Positions 26,001 through 37,775 of a stretch of 64,000 nt of DNA are shown here, piece after piece. Source of the DNA: Rubrivivax sp. (GTDB taxonomy: Bacteria > Pseudomonadota > Gammaproteobacteria > Burkholderiales > Burkholderiaceae_C). The notes under the pieces are model-generated. The model saw nothing but the letters and a program-made list of their open reading frames with translations, was not told where the DNA came from and did not search any database. The stretch covers positions 30,265-94,264 of the forward strand of contig JAHBZS010000016.1 of the NCBI GenBank assembly GCA_019635285.1, read 5' to 3'. Both the position numbers and the translations under genes were made by a program. Numbering within the stretch: the first letter of the stretch is position 1; each line of letters begins with the position of its first letter.

Positions 26001-27437
26001 CTAGCGCCGGCGCGGCAGCTGCGCGGCCTGGTCGCCCAGGTCCCAGTACAGACCGGTCATCAGCTGCAGCGCCTGGCGCGCCACCGGCGCCAGCAGGTGT
26101 TCGTCCGGCGCATGCTGCGAGCAGCCCGGATAGCTGTGCGGCACCCACACCGTGGGCAGCCCCAGGCCTTCGGCGAAGACGTCGTTGGGCAGCGAGCCGC
26201 CCAGGTTGGGCAGCAGCACCGGTTGCAGCCCGGTGCTGCGCGCGATCGATTGCAGCGCGAAGCGCACCCAGGCGTTGTCCGGGTCCAGGCGGGTGGCTTG
26301 CATGACCACCGGCTCGCTTACCTCGATGGCGCCGTAGCCCTGCGCCTGCAGATGCGCCTGCAGGTGCTCGCGCAGCCGCGCGATGTCGGTGCCGACGACG
26401 AAGCGCAACTGCAGCGTGGCCTGCGCATGCGCGGGGATGGCGTTCACCGGATAGTCCGGGTTGCCGGTGCGCATGGCCAGCACCTCCAGCGCATTCCAGG
26501 CCAGCACGCGCTCGATCGGCGTCAGTCCCGGCTCGCCCCAGTCGGCGTCGACGGTGGGGTCGTCCGGCCCGCCGCCCGGCGCCAGGCCGGCCAGCGCGGC
26601 GCGCACGTTGGCCGGCACCGGCGGCGGCCGCAGCCCGGGCACCAGGATGCGGCCGTGGCCGTCCACCAGGCTGGCAATGGCCGCCGCCAGCACCGTGCCG
26701 GGGTTGCGCAGCAGCCCGCCCCAGTTGCCCGAATGGTGGGCGCCGTCGCGCAGCGTCAGCCGCAGGTCGAAGTTGGCGACGCCGCGCGTGCCCAGGAACA
26801 GCGTCGGCGCCTCGGCGCGCAGCCGAGGCCCGTCGGAGGCGATCAGCACGTCGGCGGCCAGCCGCGCGCGCTGCTGCGCGCAGAACTCCGCCAGGCCGGG
26901 CGAGCCGGTTTCTTCGCCGGTCTCGAAGAGCCAGATGGCGTTGAAACCGAGCCGGCCGCCGCGCGCCGCCAACACCTGCGCCAGCGCCGCGAGGTTGATG
27001 CTGTGCTGGCCCTTGTTGTCGGCGGTGCCGCGGCCGTAGAGCCGGTCGCCGTCCTGCGCCAGCGTCCACGGCCCCTGGCCGCGGGTCCACGACGCGTCCT
27101 GGCCGCGCACCACGTCGCCGTGGCCGTACATCAGCACGGTGGGCAGCGCCGGGTCTTCGTGGCGCGTGGCGATCAGGAACGGGCCGCAGCCGGTGCCTTG
27201 CCGCGGGTTGTCGAAGACCTCGCAGCGAAAGCCCAGCGCGCCCAGCGACGCGCCCAGCTCGTCGGCCACGTAGGCGCGCAGCGCGGCGGCCTGCGCCGGG
27301 TCCTGGCTTTCGCTGCGGATGGCGACGCGGCGCGCCAGGTCGCGGGCGAAGGCGCCGCTGTCGAAGTGCGCCGCCGCCGCGGCCAGCGCGGCGTCACGGC
27401 TTGCGGACCGCGCGGGCGCGGCCCCGGGGATGCTCAT
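26001..27437 (-). CDS. M20-family metallopeptidase
   Basis: The 478-residue protein has the M20 di-zinc peptidase pattern: VLMYGHGDVVRGQ (first His), GRGTADNKGQHSINL (bridging Asp), IWLFETGEETGSPGL (catalytic Glu pair) and a C-terminal WVPHSYPGCSQHAPDEHLL (His ligand). A dimerisation domain with FDLRLTLRDGAHHSG lies between. Related enzymes cleave dipeptides, N-acyl amino acids or aminobenzoyl-glutamate. Its ATG overlaps the ABM gene stop by four bases, so it is the last cistron of the long catabolic/transport block. A link to the aromatic substrate of the operon is possible but unproven. Confidence 0.85.
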   Translation of the reverse strand: MSIPGAAPARSASRDAALAAAAAHFDSGAFARDLARRVAIRSESQDPAQAAALRAYVADELGASLGALGFRCEVFDNPRQGTGCGPFLIATRHEDPALPTVLMYGHGDVVRGQDASWTRGQGPWTLAQDGDRLYGRGTADNKGQHSINLAALAQVLAARGGRLGFNAIWLFETGEETGSPGLAEFCAQQRARLAADVLIASDGPRLRAEAPTLFLGTRGVANFDLRLTLRDGAHHSGNWGGLLRNPGTVLAAAIASLVDGHGRILVPGLRPPPVPANVRAALAGLAPGGGPDDPTVDADWGEPGLTPIERVLAWNALEVLAMRTGNPDYPVNAIPAHAQATLQLRFVVGTDIARLREHLQAHLQAQGYGAIEVSEPVVMQATRLDPDNAWVRFALQSIARSTGLQPVLLPNLGGSLPNDVFAEGLGLPTVWVPHSYPGCSQHAPDEHLLAPVARQALQLMTGLYWDLGDQAAQLPRRR

Positions 27438-27736
27438 GCCGACTTGCCCAGCAGCGTGAAGTGCTCGACCACCGGCGGCGCGGCGAAGAAGGGGCCGACG
27501 ATGGCGCGCCACTGCGCAAACAGTGGGCCGCCGCGGAAGGCCACCGTGTGGTCCTCCAGCGTCTCCCAGAAGATCATCAGCAGGTAGCGCTCGGGGCTTT
27601 CGATGCCCTTGTTGACCTTCCAGCCCTTGAAGCCCTGGGCCTGGCTGATGACGGTGCGCAGGCCGCGTTCGATGGCTTCGTCGAATTCGGCCTGGCGGCC
27701 GGGCTGGATGCGGATGTCGGCGACTTCGAGAATCAT
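27434..27736 (-). CDS. Antibiotic biosynthesis monooxygenase (ABM) domain protein
   Basis: The 100-residue protein has the dimeric ferredoxin-like ABM pattern: MILEVADIRIQPGRQAEFDE at the start, FKGWKVNKGIESPERYLLM in the middle and WETLEDHTVAFR near the C-terminus. Family members act as cofactor-free oxygenases or as aromatic-compound-handling accessory proteins. GGAG lies eight bases before the ATG. It sits between livF (13-base gap) and the M20 peptidase (four-base overlap), so it belongs to the same transcript. Function in this pathway is not known. Confidence 0.8.
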   Translation of the reverse strand: MILEVADIRIQPGRQAEFDEAIERGLRTVISQAQGFKGWKVNKGIESPERYLLMIFWETLEDHTVAFRGGPLFAQWRAIVGPFFAAPPVVEHFTLLGKSA

Positions 27737-27749
27737 TGCAGGGCTCCTG

Positions 27750-28460
<711 letters not shown>

Positions 28461-28542
28461 CGATCCCCCCAGAGATCTCCCAAGGCGCCTGCGGCGCCCG
28501 GCAGGTGCGCCAGCCCTCTTGCCGCGACCCGGCGACAGCGCA

Positions 28543-29289
28543 TCAGTGCGCCTCCTCGCCCAGGTAGGCCTCGCGCACCTCGGGGTGGTGGCGGATCTCC
28601 TCGGGCGTGCCGCTGGCGATCGGCCGGCCGTAGACCAGCACGCTGACGGTGTCGGCCAGCGCGAACACCGCGTCCATGTCGTGCTCGACGAGCAGGATGG
28701 TGTGCGTGCCCTTGAGCTTGCGCAGCAGCGCCACCACGGCTTCGGATTCGGTCGGGCTCATGCCGGCCATCGGTTCGTCGAGCAGCAGGCACTTGGCGCC
28801 GGTGGCCAGCACCATGGCGATTTCCAGCTGGCGGCGCTCGCCGTGGGCCAGCACCGCCACCGGCGTGTCGGCGCGGTCCGCCAGGCCGGCCTGGGCCAGC
28901 GCCGCACGCGCCGGCTCGGTGAGCACCCGCTCGTCGGCGGCGGGTGTCCAGAAGCGGAAGCTGTGGCCGGCATGCGCCTGCACTGCCAGCGCCACGTTCT
29001 GCAGCACCGTGAAGTCGTTGAACACCGAGGTAATCTGGAACGAGCGCCCCAGCCCGGCCATGGCGCGGCGGTAGGGCGGCTCGTGCGTCAGGTCCCGGCC
29101 GTCGAAGACGATGCGGCCCTCGTCGGGAAGGATCTCGCCGCTGAGCTGGTTGATCAGCGTGGTCTTGCCGGCGCCGTTGGGCCCGATCACCGCGTGGATC
29201 TCGCCGCGGGCGAGGCGCAGGTCCAGGTGGTCGGTGGCCAGCAGGCCGCCGAAGCGCTTGACCAGGCCGGTGACTTCGAGATGGTTCAT
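28543..29289 (-). CDS. livG: Liv-type ABC transporter ATP-binding protein LivG
   Basis: The 248-residue ATPase shows Walker A GPNGAGKTT (about 36-44), the LivG motif GLGRSFQITSVFNDFTV, signature VLAHGERRQLEIAMVLA, Walker B CLLLDEPMAGM and switch ILLVEHDMD. Its ATG overlaps the stop of the livM-type permease gene by four bases. Together with livF it powers the importer of the adjacent catabolic cluster. Confidence 0.93.
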   Translation of the reverse strand: MNHLEVTGLVKRFGGLLATDHLDLRLARGEIHAVIGPNGAGKTTLINQLSGEILPDEGRIVFDGRDLTHEPPYRRAMAGLGRSFQITSVFNDFTVLQNVALAVQAHAGHSFRFWTPAADERVLTEPARAALAQAGLADRADTPVAVLAHGERRQLEIAMVLATGAKCLLLDEPMAGMSPTESEAVVALLRKLKGTHTILLVEHDMDAVFALADTVSVLVYGRPIASGTPEEIRHHPEVREAYLGEEAH

Positions 29290-30266
29290 GCCTTGCGCGC
29301 CACCAGCCAGCCGTAGATGCCCTGCTTCAGCACCAGCACCACCAGCACGATGAAGATGCCGATCAGCGCCAGCCAGTGCTCGTTGATGGTCTTGTCCAGC
29401 CAGGGCACGCCCAGGTGCAGCGACGACAGGCCTTCTTCCAGCAGCAGCAGCGCCGCGGCGCCGGCGATCGGGCCGATCAGCGTGCCCAGGCCGCCGAGCA
29501 CCGTCATGACGATCAGCTCGCCCGACACCGTCCAGGCCATGTACGACGGCGCGACGAAGCGTGTCAGGTTGGCCATCAGCATGCCGGCCAGCACGCATAC
29601 CAGCGCCGAGATGACATAGGCGCTGAGCCGGTAGCGCAGCGTCGGGAAGCCCATCGAGGCCATGCGCCGCGGGTTGCTGCGGCAGCCGCGCAGCACCATG
29701 CCGAAGCGCGCATGCACCAGCCGCCAGAAGGCGAACAGCACCGCCAGCACCAGCGCAAAGGCCAGGTAGTACAGCGCCGTCGGGTTGTCCAGGTCCAGCG
29801 CGCCGAACTGGCTGCGGCTCTTCAGCTGCATGCCGTCGTCGCCGCCGTACTCGCGCAGGCTCACCGCCAGGAAGTACAGCATCTGCGCGAAGGCCAAGGT
29901 GATCATGATGAAGGCCATGCCGCTGGTGCGCAGGCAGATCGCGCCGACGGCCAGCGCAACCCCCGCGCCCAGGGCCAGCGCCACCAGCAGCTGCACGAAG
30001 CCGTTGTCCATGCCGTGGTAGGACAGGATGCCCACCACATAGGCGCCCAGCCCCAGGTACATGGCATGGCCGAAGCTGACCATCGCGCCGAAGCCCAGCA
30101 CCAGGTTCAGCCCCATCGCCGCCAGCGCGAAGATCAGGATGCGGGTGAACAGCGTCACCCAGAAAGGCTGGTCCAGCCACGCGGCGAGCGGTGGCACCAG
30201 TGCCAGGCCGACCAGCAGCAGGACCGCGAAGACGCGCGCCGCGATGGGGCTTGATTTGGCGCTCAT
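29286..30266 (-). CDS. livM: Liv-type ABC transporter permease LivM
   Basis: The 326-residue inner-membrane protein has about ten hydrophobic segments and the HAAT permease loop GFGAMVSFGHAMYLGLGAYV plus the coupling region MVLRGCRSNPRRMASMGFPT. It pairs with LivH to form the translocation pore. The ATG at 30266 (MSAKSS) is preferred; an upstream extension would begin inside the intergenic repeat. It is followed directly by livG. Confidence 0.92.
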   Translation of the reverse strand: MSAKSSPIAARVFAVLLLVGLALVPPLAAWLDQPFWVTLFTRILIFALAAMGLNLVLGFGAMVSFGHAMYLGLGAYVVGILSYHGMDNGFVQLLVALALGAGVALAVGAICLRTSGMAFIMITLAFAQMLYFLAVSLREYGGDDGMQLKSRSQFGALDLDNPTALYYLAFALVLAVLFAFWRLVHARFGMVLRGCRSNPRRMASMGFPTLRYRLSAYVISALVCVLAGMLMANLTRFVAPSYMAWTVSGELIVMTVLGGLGTLIGPIAGAAALLLLEEGLSSLHLGVPWLDKTINEHWLALIGIFIVLVVLVLKQGIYGWLVARKA

Positions 30267-30300
30267 GACCCAGAAGCGAGGCCAGCGCCACAAGCGTCTC

Positions 30301-30393
30301 GTCGAGCGACCGCCGCGGATCCGGCTTTGCCGGTCCGCCAGCGGTGCCCCCTTGAGGGGGCGCGCGAAGCGCGTAGGGGGTGGGCCTGTTCAA
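30301..30393 (-). repeat. GC-rich dispersed intergenic repeat, copy 1 (livH-livM gap)
   Basis: This ~93-base element abuts the livH stop codon and matches copy 2 (31337-31432) at most positions. It contains several small hairpins: CCGGCTTTGCCGG, CCCCCTTGAGGGGG and GCGCGAAGCGC. Its placement right after a stop codon inside an operon resembles REP-type 3'-end elements. Confidence 0.75.
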
Positions 30394-31313
30394 CCATGGC
30401 GCACGGGGAAGAGGCCCTGCGGCTTGAAGGTCAGCACCGCCGCCATCAGCAGGTAGATGAGCATCGACGCGATCGCCGGGCCCACCGCCTGCGCCACCGA
30501 GCGGTCGAAGACCTCGCGCAGCAGCGTCGGCAGGAAGGCGCGGCCGATGGTGTCGACGATGCCGACGATGAGCGCGCCGTAGAAGGCGCCGCGGATCGAG
30601 CCGATGCCGCCGGTGACGATGACCACCAGCGTCAGGATCAGCACCGGCTCGCCCATGCCCGACTGCACGCTGACGATCGGCCCGGCCATCAGCCCGGCCA
30701 GCCCGGCCAGCGCCGCGCCCAGGCCGAAGACCAGCGTGTTCAGTCGGCGGATGTTGACGCCCAGCGCCGACACCATCTCGGCATTGCTGGCGCCGGCGCG
30801 GATGAGCATGCCCACGCGCGTGCGGTTGATCAGCAGGTACAGCCCCAGGCCCACGGCCAAGCCGACGGCGATGATGGCGAAGCGGTAGGCCGGGTAGGGC
30901 AGGCCGAACAGGTTGACCGTGCCCGACAGCCACTTGGGCACGTTCATGTACACCGACGCCGGGCCCCAGACGAAACGCACCACCTCGTTGAAGAACAGGA
31001 TCAGGCCGAAGGTGGCCAGCACCTGGTCCAGGTGGTCGCGGCGGTACAGGTGGGCCAGCACCAGGCGCTCGACCACCAGGCCGAGCAACAGGGTGCCGGG
31101 GATGGCCACCAGCGCCGCGGCCAGGAAGGAGCCGTCGAAGGCGTTGAAGGCCGCGGCCGCGAAGTACGCGCCCATCATGTACAGCGAGCCGTGCGCCAGG
31201 TTGACCACGTCCATGATGCCGAACACCAAGGTCAGCCCGGCCGACAGCAGGAACAGCAGCACCCCGAGCTGCAGCCCGTTGAGCAGCTGGGTGAAGAACA
31301 GGCCGGTGGTCAA
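30390..31313 (-). CDS. livH: Liv-type ABC transporter permease LivH
   Basis: The ~307-residue inner-membrane protein shows the LivH pattern LNGLQLGVLLFLLSAGLTLV, FGIMDVVNLAHGSLYMMGAY near the start and LINRTRVGMLIRAGASNAEM as the cytoplasmic coupling region. I placed the start at a TTG (31311-31313) because upstream codons belong to the repeat element and would give a hydrophilic Arg-rich tail; no clear ribosome site is visible, so the start is uncertain. It lies between two copies of the dispersed repeat. Confidence 0.88.
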   Translation of the reverse strand: MTTGLFFTQLLNGLQLGVLLFLLSAGLTLVFGIMDVVNLAHGSLYMMGAYFAAAAFNAFDGSFLAAALVAIPGTLLLGLVVERLVLAHLYRRDHLDQVLATFGLILFFNEVVRFVWGPASVYMNVPKWLSGTVNLFGLPYPAYRFAIIAVGLAVGLGLYLLINRTRVGMLIRAGASNAEMVSALGVNIRRLNTLVFGLGAALAGLAGLMAGPIVSVQSGMGEPVLILTLVVIVTGGIGSIRGAFYGALIVGIVDTIGRAFLPTLLREVFDRSVAQAVGPAIASMLIYLLMAAVLTFKPQGLFPVRHG

Positions 31314-31336
31314 AAGTGGCGCAGTCTGCGATCCGC

Positions 31337-31432
31337 ATCGAGCGGCCGCCGCGGAACCGGCTTGGCCGGGCCGCTGGCGGCGCCCCCCTGGGGGGGAGCG
31401 GCGAAGCCGCTTCGGGGGGGAGCCATGTTCAC
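31337..31432 (-). repeat. GC-rich dispersed intergenic repeat, copy 2 (livK-livH gap)
   Basis: The element begins at the stop codon of the binding-protein gene and aligns over its whole length with 30301-30393. Stems visible are CCGGCTTGGCCGG, CCCCCCTGGGGGG and AGCGGCGAAGCCGCT; in the third stem the two copies differ by compensating changes (GCGCG/CGCGT-like versus AGCGGC/GCCGCT), which supports RNA structure. Confidence 0.75.
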
Positions 31433-32598
31433 ATCTTGCACTGCGCCGCGTAGGCGTCGCCATGGTTCTTCAGCGGCGTGGCGATGGTCTTCAGGCTGAC
31501 GCGGCCCTTGGCGTCCTTGGCCACCTCGAAGATGTGCTGGTCCTGGATCGGGAAGTGGTTGTTGTTGAACTTGAAGTCGCCGCGCACCGACTTGAAGTCG
31601 GCCGCCATCAGCGCCGCGCCGAAGGCCTTCTTGTCGGCGACGTTGCCCTTGACCTTGGCGATGGCTGAATCGAGCAGCAGCGCCGCGTCGTAGCTCTGCG
31701 CCGCGTACTGGCTGGGGATGCGGTTGTACTTCTTCTCGAACTCGTCGACGAACTGCTTGTTCGCCGCATTGTTGAAGTCCGGCCCCCAGAAGGTGCCGCT
31801 GATCACGCCCAGCGCCGTCTCCTTCTGCGCCGGCAGCGTCGAGCCGTCGGTGGTGCTGGAGGACAGCAGCGGGATCTTGCCCAGCAGGCCGGCCTGCTGG
31901 TACTGGCGCACGAAGTTCACGCCCAGGCCGCCGGGGTAGAACACATAGACCGCGTCCGGGTTCTTGGCCGCCACCTGCGCCAGCTCGGCGCTGAAGTCGG
32001 GCTGGTTCAGCGGCGTGTAGATCTCGTCGATGACCTCGCCCTTGTACATGCGCTTGAAGCCGGCGACGAAGTCCTTGCCCGCCTGGTAGTTGGGCGCCAT
32101 GGCGATGACCTTCTTGTAGCCCTTGTCGGTGGCGTACTTGCCCACCACCTCGGCCTGGTTGTCGTTCTGCCACGAGACGATGAACTGGTACGGGCTGCAC
32201 TGCGCGCCGGCAATGGGCGCCGGGCCGGCGTTGCTGCCGATCAGGAACACGCCCTTCTCGGTGATGGGCTTCTGCACCGCCATCATGATGTTGGAGAAGG
32301 TGACGCCGGTGATGATCGGCACGTTCTCCTTCTCGATCAGCTTCTGCACGATCTGCGTGGCCACGTCGGGCTTGAGCTGGCTGTCCTCGCGCAGCACCTG
32401 CACCGGCACGCCGCCGAGCTTGCCGCCGTTGCGCTCGACCACCATCATGAAGGCGTCGTACTGGTCCTGGCCCAGCGCGCCCTGCGGGCCCGACAACTCG
32501 GCGATGAAGCCGATCTTGATCGGCGCCTGGGCCTGCGCGAAGGTGGCGGCGCCGCAGAGCGCGAGCGCGGCGAGCAGGCGGGTCTTGGATCCGGTCAT
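31429..32598 (-). CDS. livK: Periplasmic substrate-binding protein of the Liv-type importer
   Basis: The 389-residue protein has a Sec signal peptide (MTGSKTRLLAALALCGAATF, cleaved near AQA-Q) and a type 1 periplasmic-binding fold: IKIGFIAELSGPQGALGQDQ, then IITGVTFSNIMMAVQKPITE. Such proteins also bind aromatic acids; the catabolic neighbours make an aromatic or amino-aromatic ligand likely (inference). GGAGCACCCACG precedes the ATG at 32598. A palindromic operator candidate lies 34 bases upstream. Confidence 0.9.
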   Translation of the reverse strand: MTGSKTRLLAALALCGAATFAQAQAPIKIGFIAELSGPQGALGQDQYDAFMMVVERNGGKLGGVPVQVLREDSQLKPDVATQIVQKLIEKENVPIITGVTFSNIMMAVQKPITEKGVFLIGSNAGPAPIAGAQCSPYQFIVSWQNDNQAEVVGKYATDKGYKKVIAMAPNYQAGKDFVAGFKRMYKGEVIDEIYTPLNQPDFSAELAQVAAKNPDAVYVFYPGGLGVNFVRQYQQAGLLGKIPLLSSSTTDGSTLPAQKETALGVISGTFWGPDFNNAANKQFVDEFEKKYNRIPSQYAAQSYDAALLLDSAIAKVKGNVADKKAFGAALMAADFKSVRGDFKFNNNHFPIQDQHIFEVAKDAKGRVSLKTIATPLKNHGDAYAAQCKM

Positions 32599-32631
32599 CG
32601 TGGGTGCTCCATGGTGAGGCATGAGAATAGT

Positions 32632-32642
32632 TTAGTTCTCAA

Positions 32643-32646
<4 letters not shown>
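32632..32646. promoter_or_regulatory. Palindromic operator candidate TTAGTTCTCAACTAA
   Basis: TTAGTT and AACTAA form a perfect inverted repeat around CTC, in an AT-rich island in otherwise GC-rich DNA, just upstream of livK and overlapping the decarboxylase stop. The size and TAGTT-N3-AACTA form resemble MarR-family binding sites. No MarR gene is in the window. Confidence 0.5.
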
Positions 32647-34642
<1,996 letters not shown>

Positions 34643-34646
<4 letters not shown>

Positions 34647-35515
34647 GCGGCGTCCTTCCTGAACTCGGGAATGTCGGGCAGCGAGCCCCACATGCAGAAC
34701 GACGAGGGCACGGCAGGAAACTGACGCGGCCGATAGCCGGCCTCGTCTTCGGGCGCGATGTGGCACACGCCGGTGGAGTATTCGAAGACCATGCCGTCCG
34801 GCCCCTCGAAGTAGAGGAACACCGCGCCCGAGGTCGGGTGCCGCCCCGGGCCGAAGACGATCCTCACGCCGTTCTCGCGCAACTGGTACCAGGCGCGCAT
34901 CACGTCGTCGATGCTGGCCACCTGGTGGTTGACGTGCTGGATGCCCGAGCGCGTGGTCGGGAACAGCGCCACCTTGTGGTGCACCGGGTCGATGCGCAGC
35001 AGCGCCGCGTCGCCGATGCGGTCGCTGACGCGCGCGCCGAGCACGCCACACCAGAAGGCCTCGTCGCGCGGCGCGTCGGTGCTGCACAGCCCGATGTGGC
35101 TGAAGCCGGTGATGCCGGCGTCGCGCGAAGGGAAGTGGCGCCGCCCGCTGTGCTGCGGGCGCACCACCAGGTCGATGCGGTTGCCGCTGAGGTCGTCGAA
35201 GCTGAGCAGGTCGCGCACGCGCCGCTGCTCGCGGGCGTCGGCGCTGCCGTGCCGCACCGCCAGGCCCCGGTCGGACAGCTGCGCGGCGGCCGCTTCCAGG
35301 TCGTCGGCGTGGCGCAGCTCGAAGCCCACCGTGTGGTCGCGCGGGTCGCCCTCGAAGTACACCAGCGTGTGGTCGCGGTCATCGCTGCGGTAGTAGCGCG
35401 CGCCGGCTTCTTCGCGCGCCAGTTCCAGCCCCACCACCTCGCGGGCGAAGCGGTCCGCGGCGACCAGGTCGCGCGTGCCCAGGCGCACATAGCGGATGTC
35501 GAGCAGGTCGATCAA
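34643..35515 (-). CDS. Type I (VOC) extradiol ring-cleavage dioxygenase
   Basis: The 290-residue protein has two vicinal-oxygen-chelate modules, as in 2,3-dihydroxybiphenyl and catechol 2,3-dioxygenases. A complete 2-His-1-Glu site appears in the second module: His140 in [10 protein letters not shown], His197 in [10 protein letters not shown] and Glu245 in GMVFEYSTG. It starts with [17 protein letters not shown] chose the TTG at 35515 because GAGGAACGCCGC precedes it; an upstream TTG at 35545 would add ten atypical residues. In this context it could cleave protocatechuate or a related catechol; the natural catechol is not known. Confidence 0.82.
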
Positions 35516-35581
35516 GCGGCGTTCCTCGAACGGGTGGCCGGCCAATATAGCCCCGGGCCCCGCGGGCGTCGATCCGGGAAG

Positions 35582-36028
35582 CTACTCCCAGCCGAAGTGG
35601 GCGCGCACGGCGCGGGCGGTCTGGTTGATCGCCGTGATCGGTGCCTGCGGGAACTGCAGCAACTGCGGCGAGCGCACGCCGCCGCCGTTCTGCCCCAGCA
35701 CCGCGATCGAGCAGATGCGCCAGCCGGCGGCCTTGAAGGCCGCCAGGTAGCTTTGCGCGTCGGGAAAGCGCTCGCGATGGTCCGGGTTGGCGCCGGGCGC
35801 CAGGCAGCACAGCACGGCATTGCAGCGCATGCGGGCGGCCTCGGCGATGAAGTCCTCCGGCGCGCAGCGCGTGTCCTGCAACGAGCCCACGCGGGCATAC
35901 AGCCGCAGCAGCGGCTTGCCGCCCAGCGGCTGGATGTCCCGCACGCTGCGGTTGAAGCAGCCGGTCAGGCTGCGCACCACCGACGCCTTGCGCGTGTTCG
36001 GGTTGCCGATGACGATGTAGGCGTCCAC
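35582..36028 (-). CDS. Small protein of unknown function with degenerate P-loop-like start
   Basis: The 148-residue product begins (GTG at 36028) with MDAYIVIGNPNTRKASVVRS, which resembles a GTPase G1 loop (GxPNxGKSS) with the critical Gly replaced by Arg. The remaining sequence has several Cys and hydrophobic strands (RCNAVLCCLAPGANPDH, ICSIAVLGQNGGG) suggestive of an alpha/beta fold, but no G3 or G4 motif is seen. It lies one base after pobA and is followed by the extradiol dioxygenase, so it is co-transcribed. I do not recognise the family. Confidence 0.65.
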   Translation of the reverse strand: MDAYIVIGNPNTRKASVVRSLTGCFNRSVRDIQPLGGKPLLRLYARVGSLQDTRCAPEDFIAEAARMRCNAVLCCLAPGANPDHRERFPDAQSYLAAFKAAGWRICSIAVLGQNGGGVRSPQLLQFPQAPITAINQTARAVRAHFGWE

Positions 36029-36029
36029 G

Positions 36030-37250
<1,221 letters not shown>

Positions 37251-37289
37251 CTAACGTCGTGCCCGGTGCAATCGTCAGGAGTTGGAACG

Positions 37290-37748
37290 ATGAAGTGCCG
37301 TGTCTGGATCCTCGGCGGGCTGATGCTCGCGGCCAGCGGCCTGGCGGCCGCGCAGTGGGTGTTCCTGGCGCGGCAGGCCATCGGCCGCGTCGAGCAGATG
37401 CAGCAGAGCTCGGCGCAGGCTGCCGGCGGCGCGGGCGCGTCCTACGATGTGGCCACGGTCATCGTCGAGGTGCCGCCGCCCAAGGTCTTCGACACGGTGA
37501 AGAGCCTGCTGGCCAAGAACACCGAGGTGCGCGTCACGCAGACCGACGAGGCGCGGCGCTCGGTGCAGTTCACCGACGGGCGGCAGATCGGCGGCATCCA
37601 GGTCAACGTGCTGGGCGACAACCTGGCGCAGCTGATGGTCTCCACCGCGCACCCGGGCATGGCGACGTCGGCCACCTCGACCCTCGTCGAACGCATCCTC
37701 AACGTCTGCCGCGAACTCGGCGTCAGCTGCCAGCGCGCCGGCTCCTGA
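37290..37748 (+). CDS. Small exported or membrane-anchored protein of unknown function
   Basis: The 152-residue product begins MKCRVWILGGLMLAASGLAA, a signal peptide or single membrane anchor, followed by a Gln/Ala-rich linker and a compact alpha/beta domain (ATVIVEVPPPKVFDTVKSLL, VQFTDGRQIGGIQVNVLGD). Two Cys near the C-terminus (CRELGVSC) could form a disulfide. AGGAGTTGGAACG precedes the ATG at 37290. It is divergent from pobA with 93 bases between starts. The fold resembles small SRPBCC-like or DUF3568-like lipoproteins only loosely; function unknown. Confidence 0.7.
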   Translation: MKCRVWILGGLMLAASGLAAAQWVFLARQAIGRVEQMQQSSAQAAGGAGASYDVATVIVEVPPPKVFDTVKSLLAKNTEVRVTQTDEARRSVQFTDGRQIGGIQVNVLGDNLAQLMVSTAHPGMATSATSTLVERILNVCRELGVSCQRAGS

Positions 37749-37775
37749 GCCCCGGGCGAGCGGCCGGCGCCCGCA

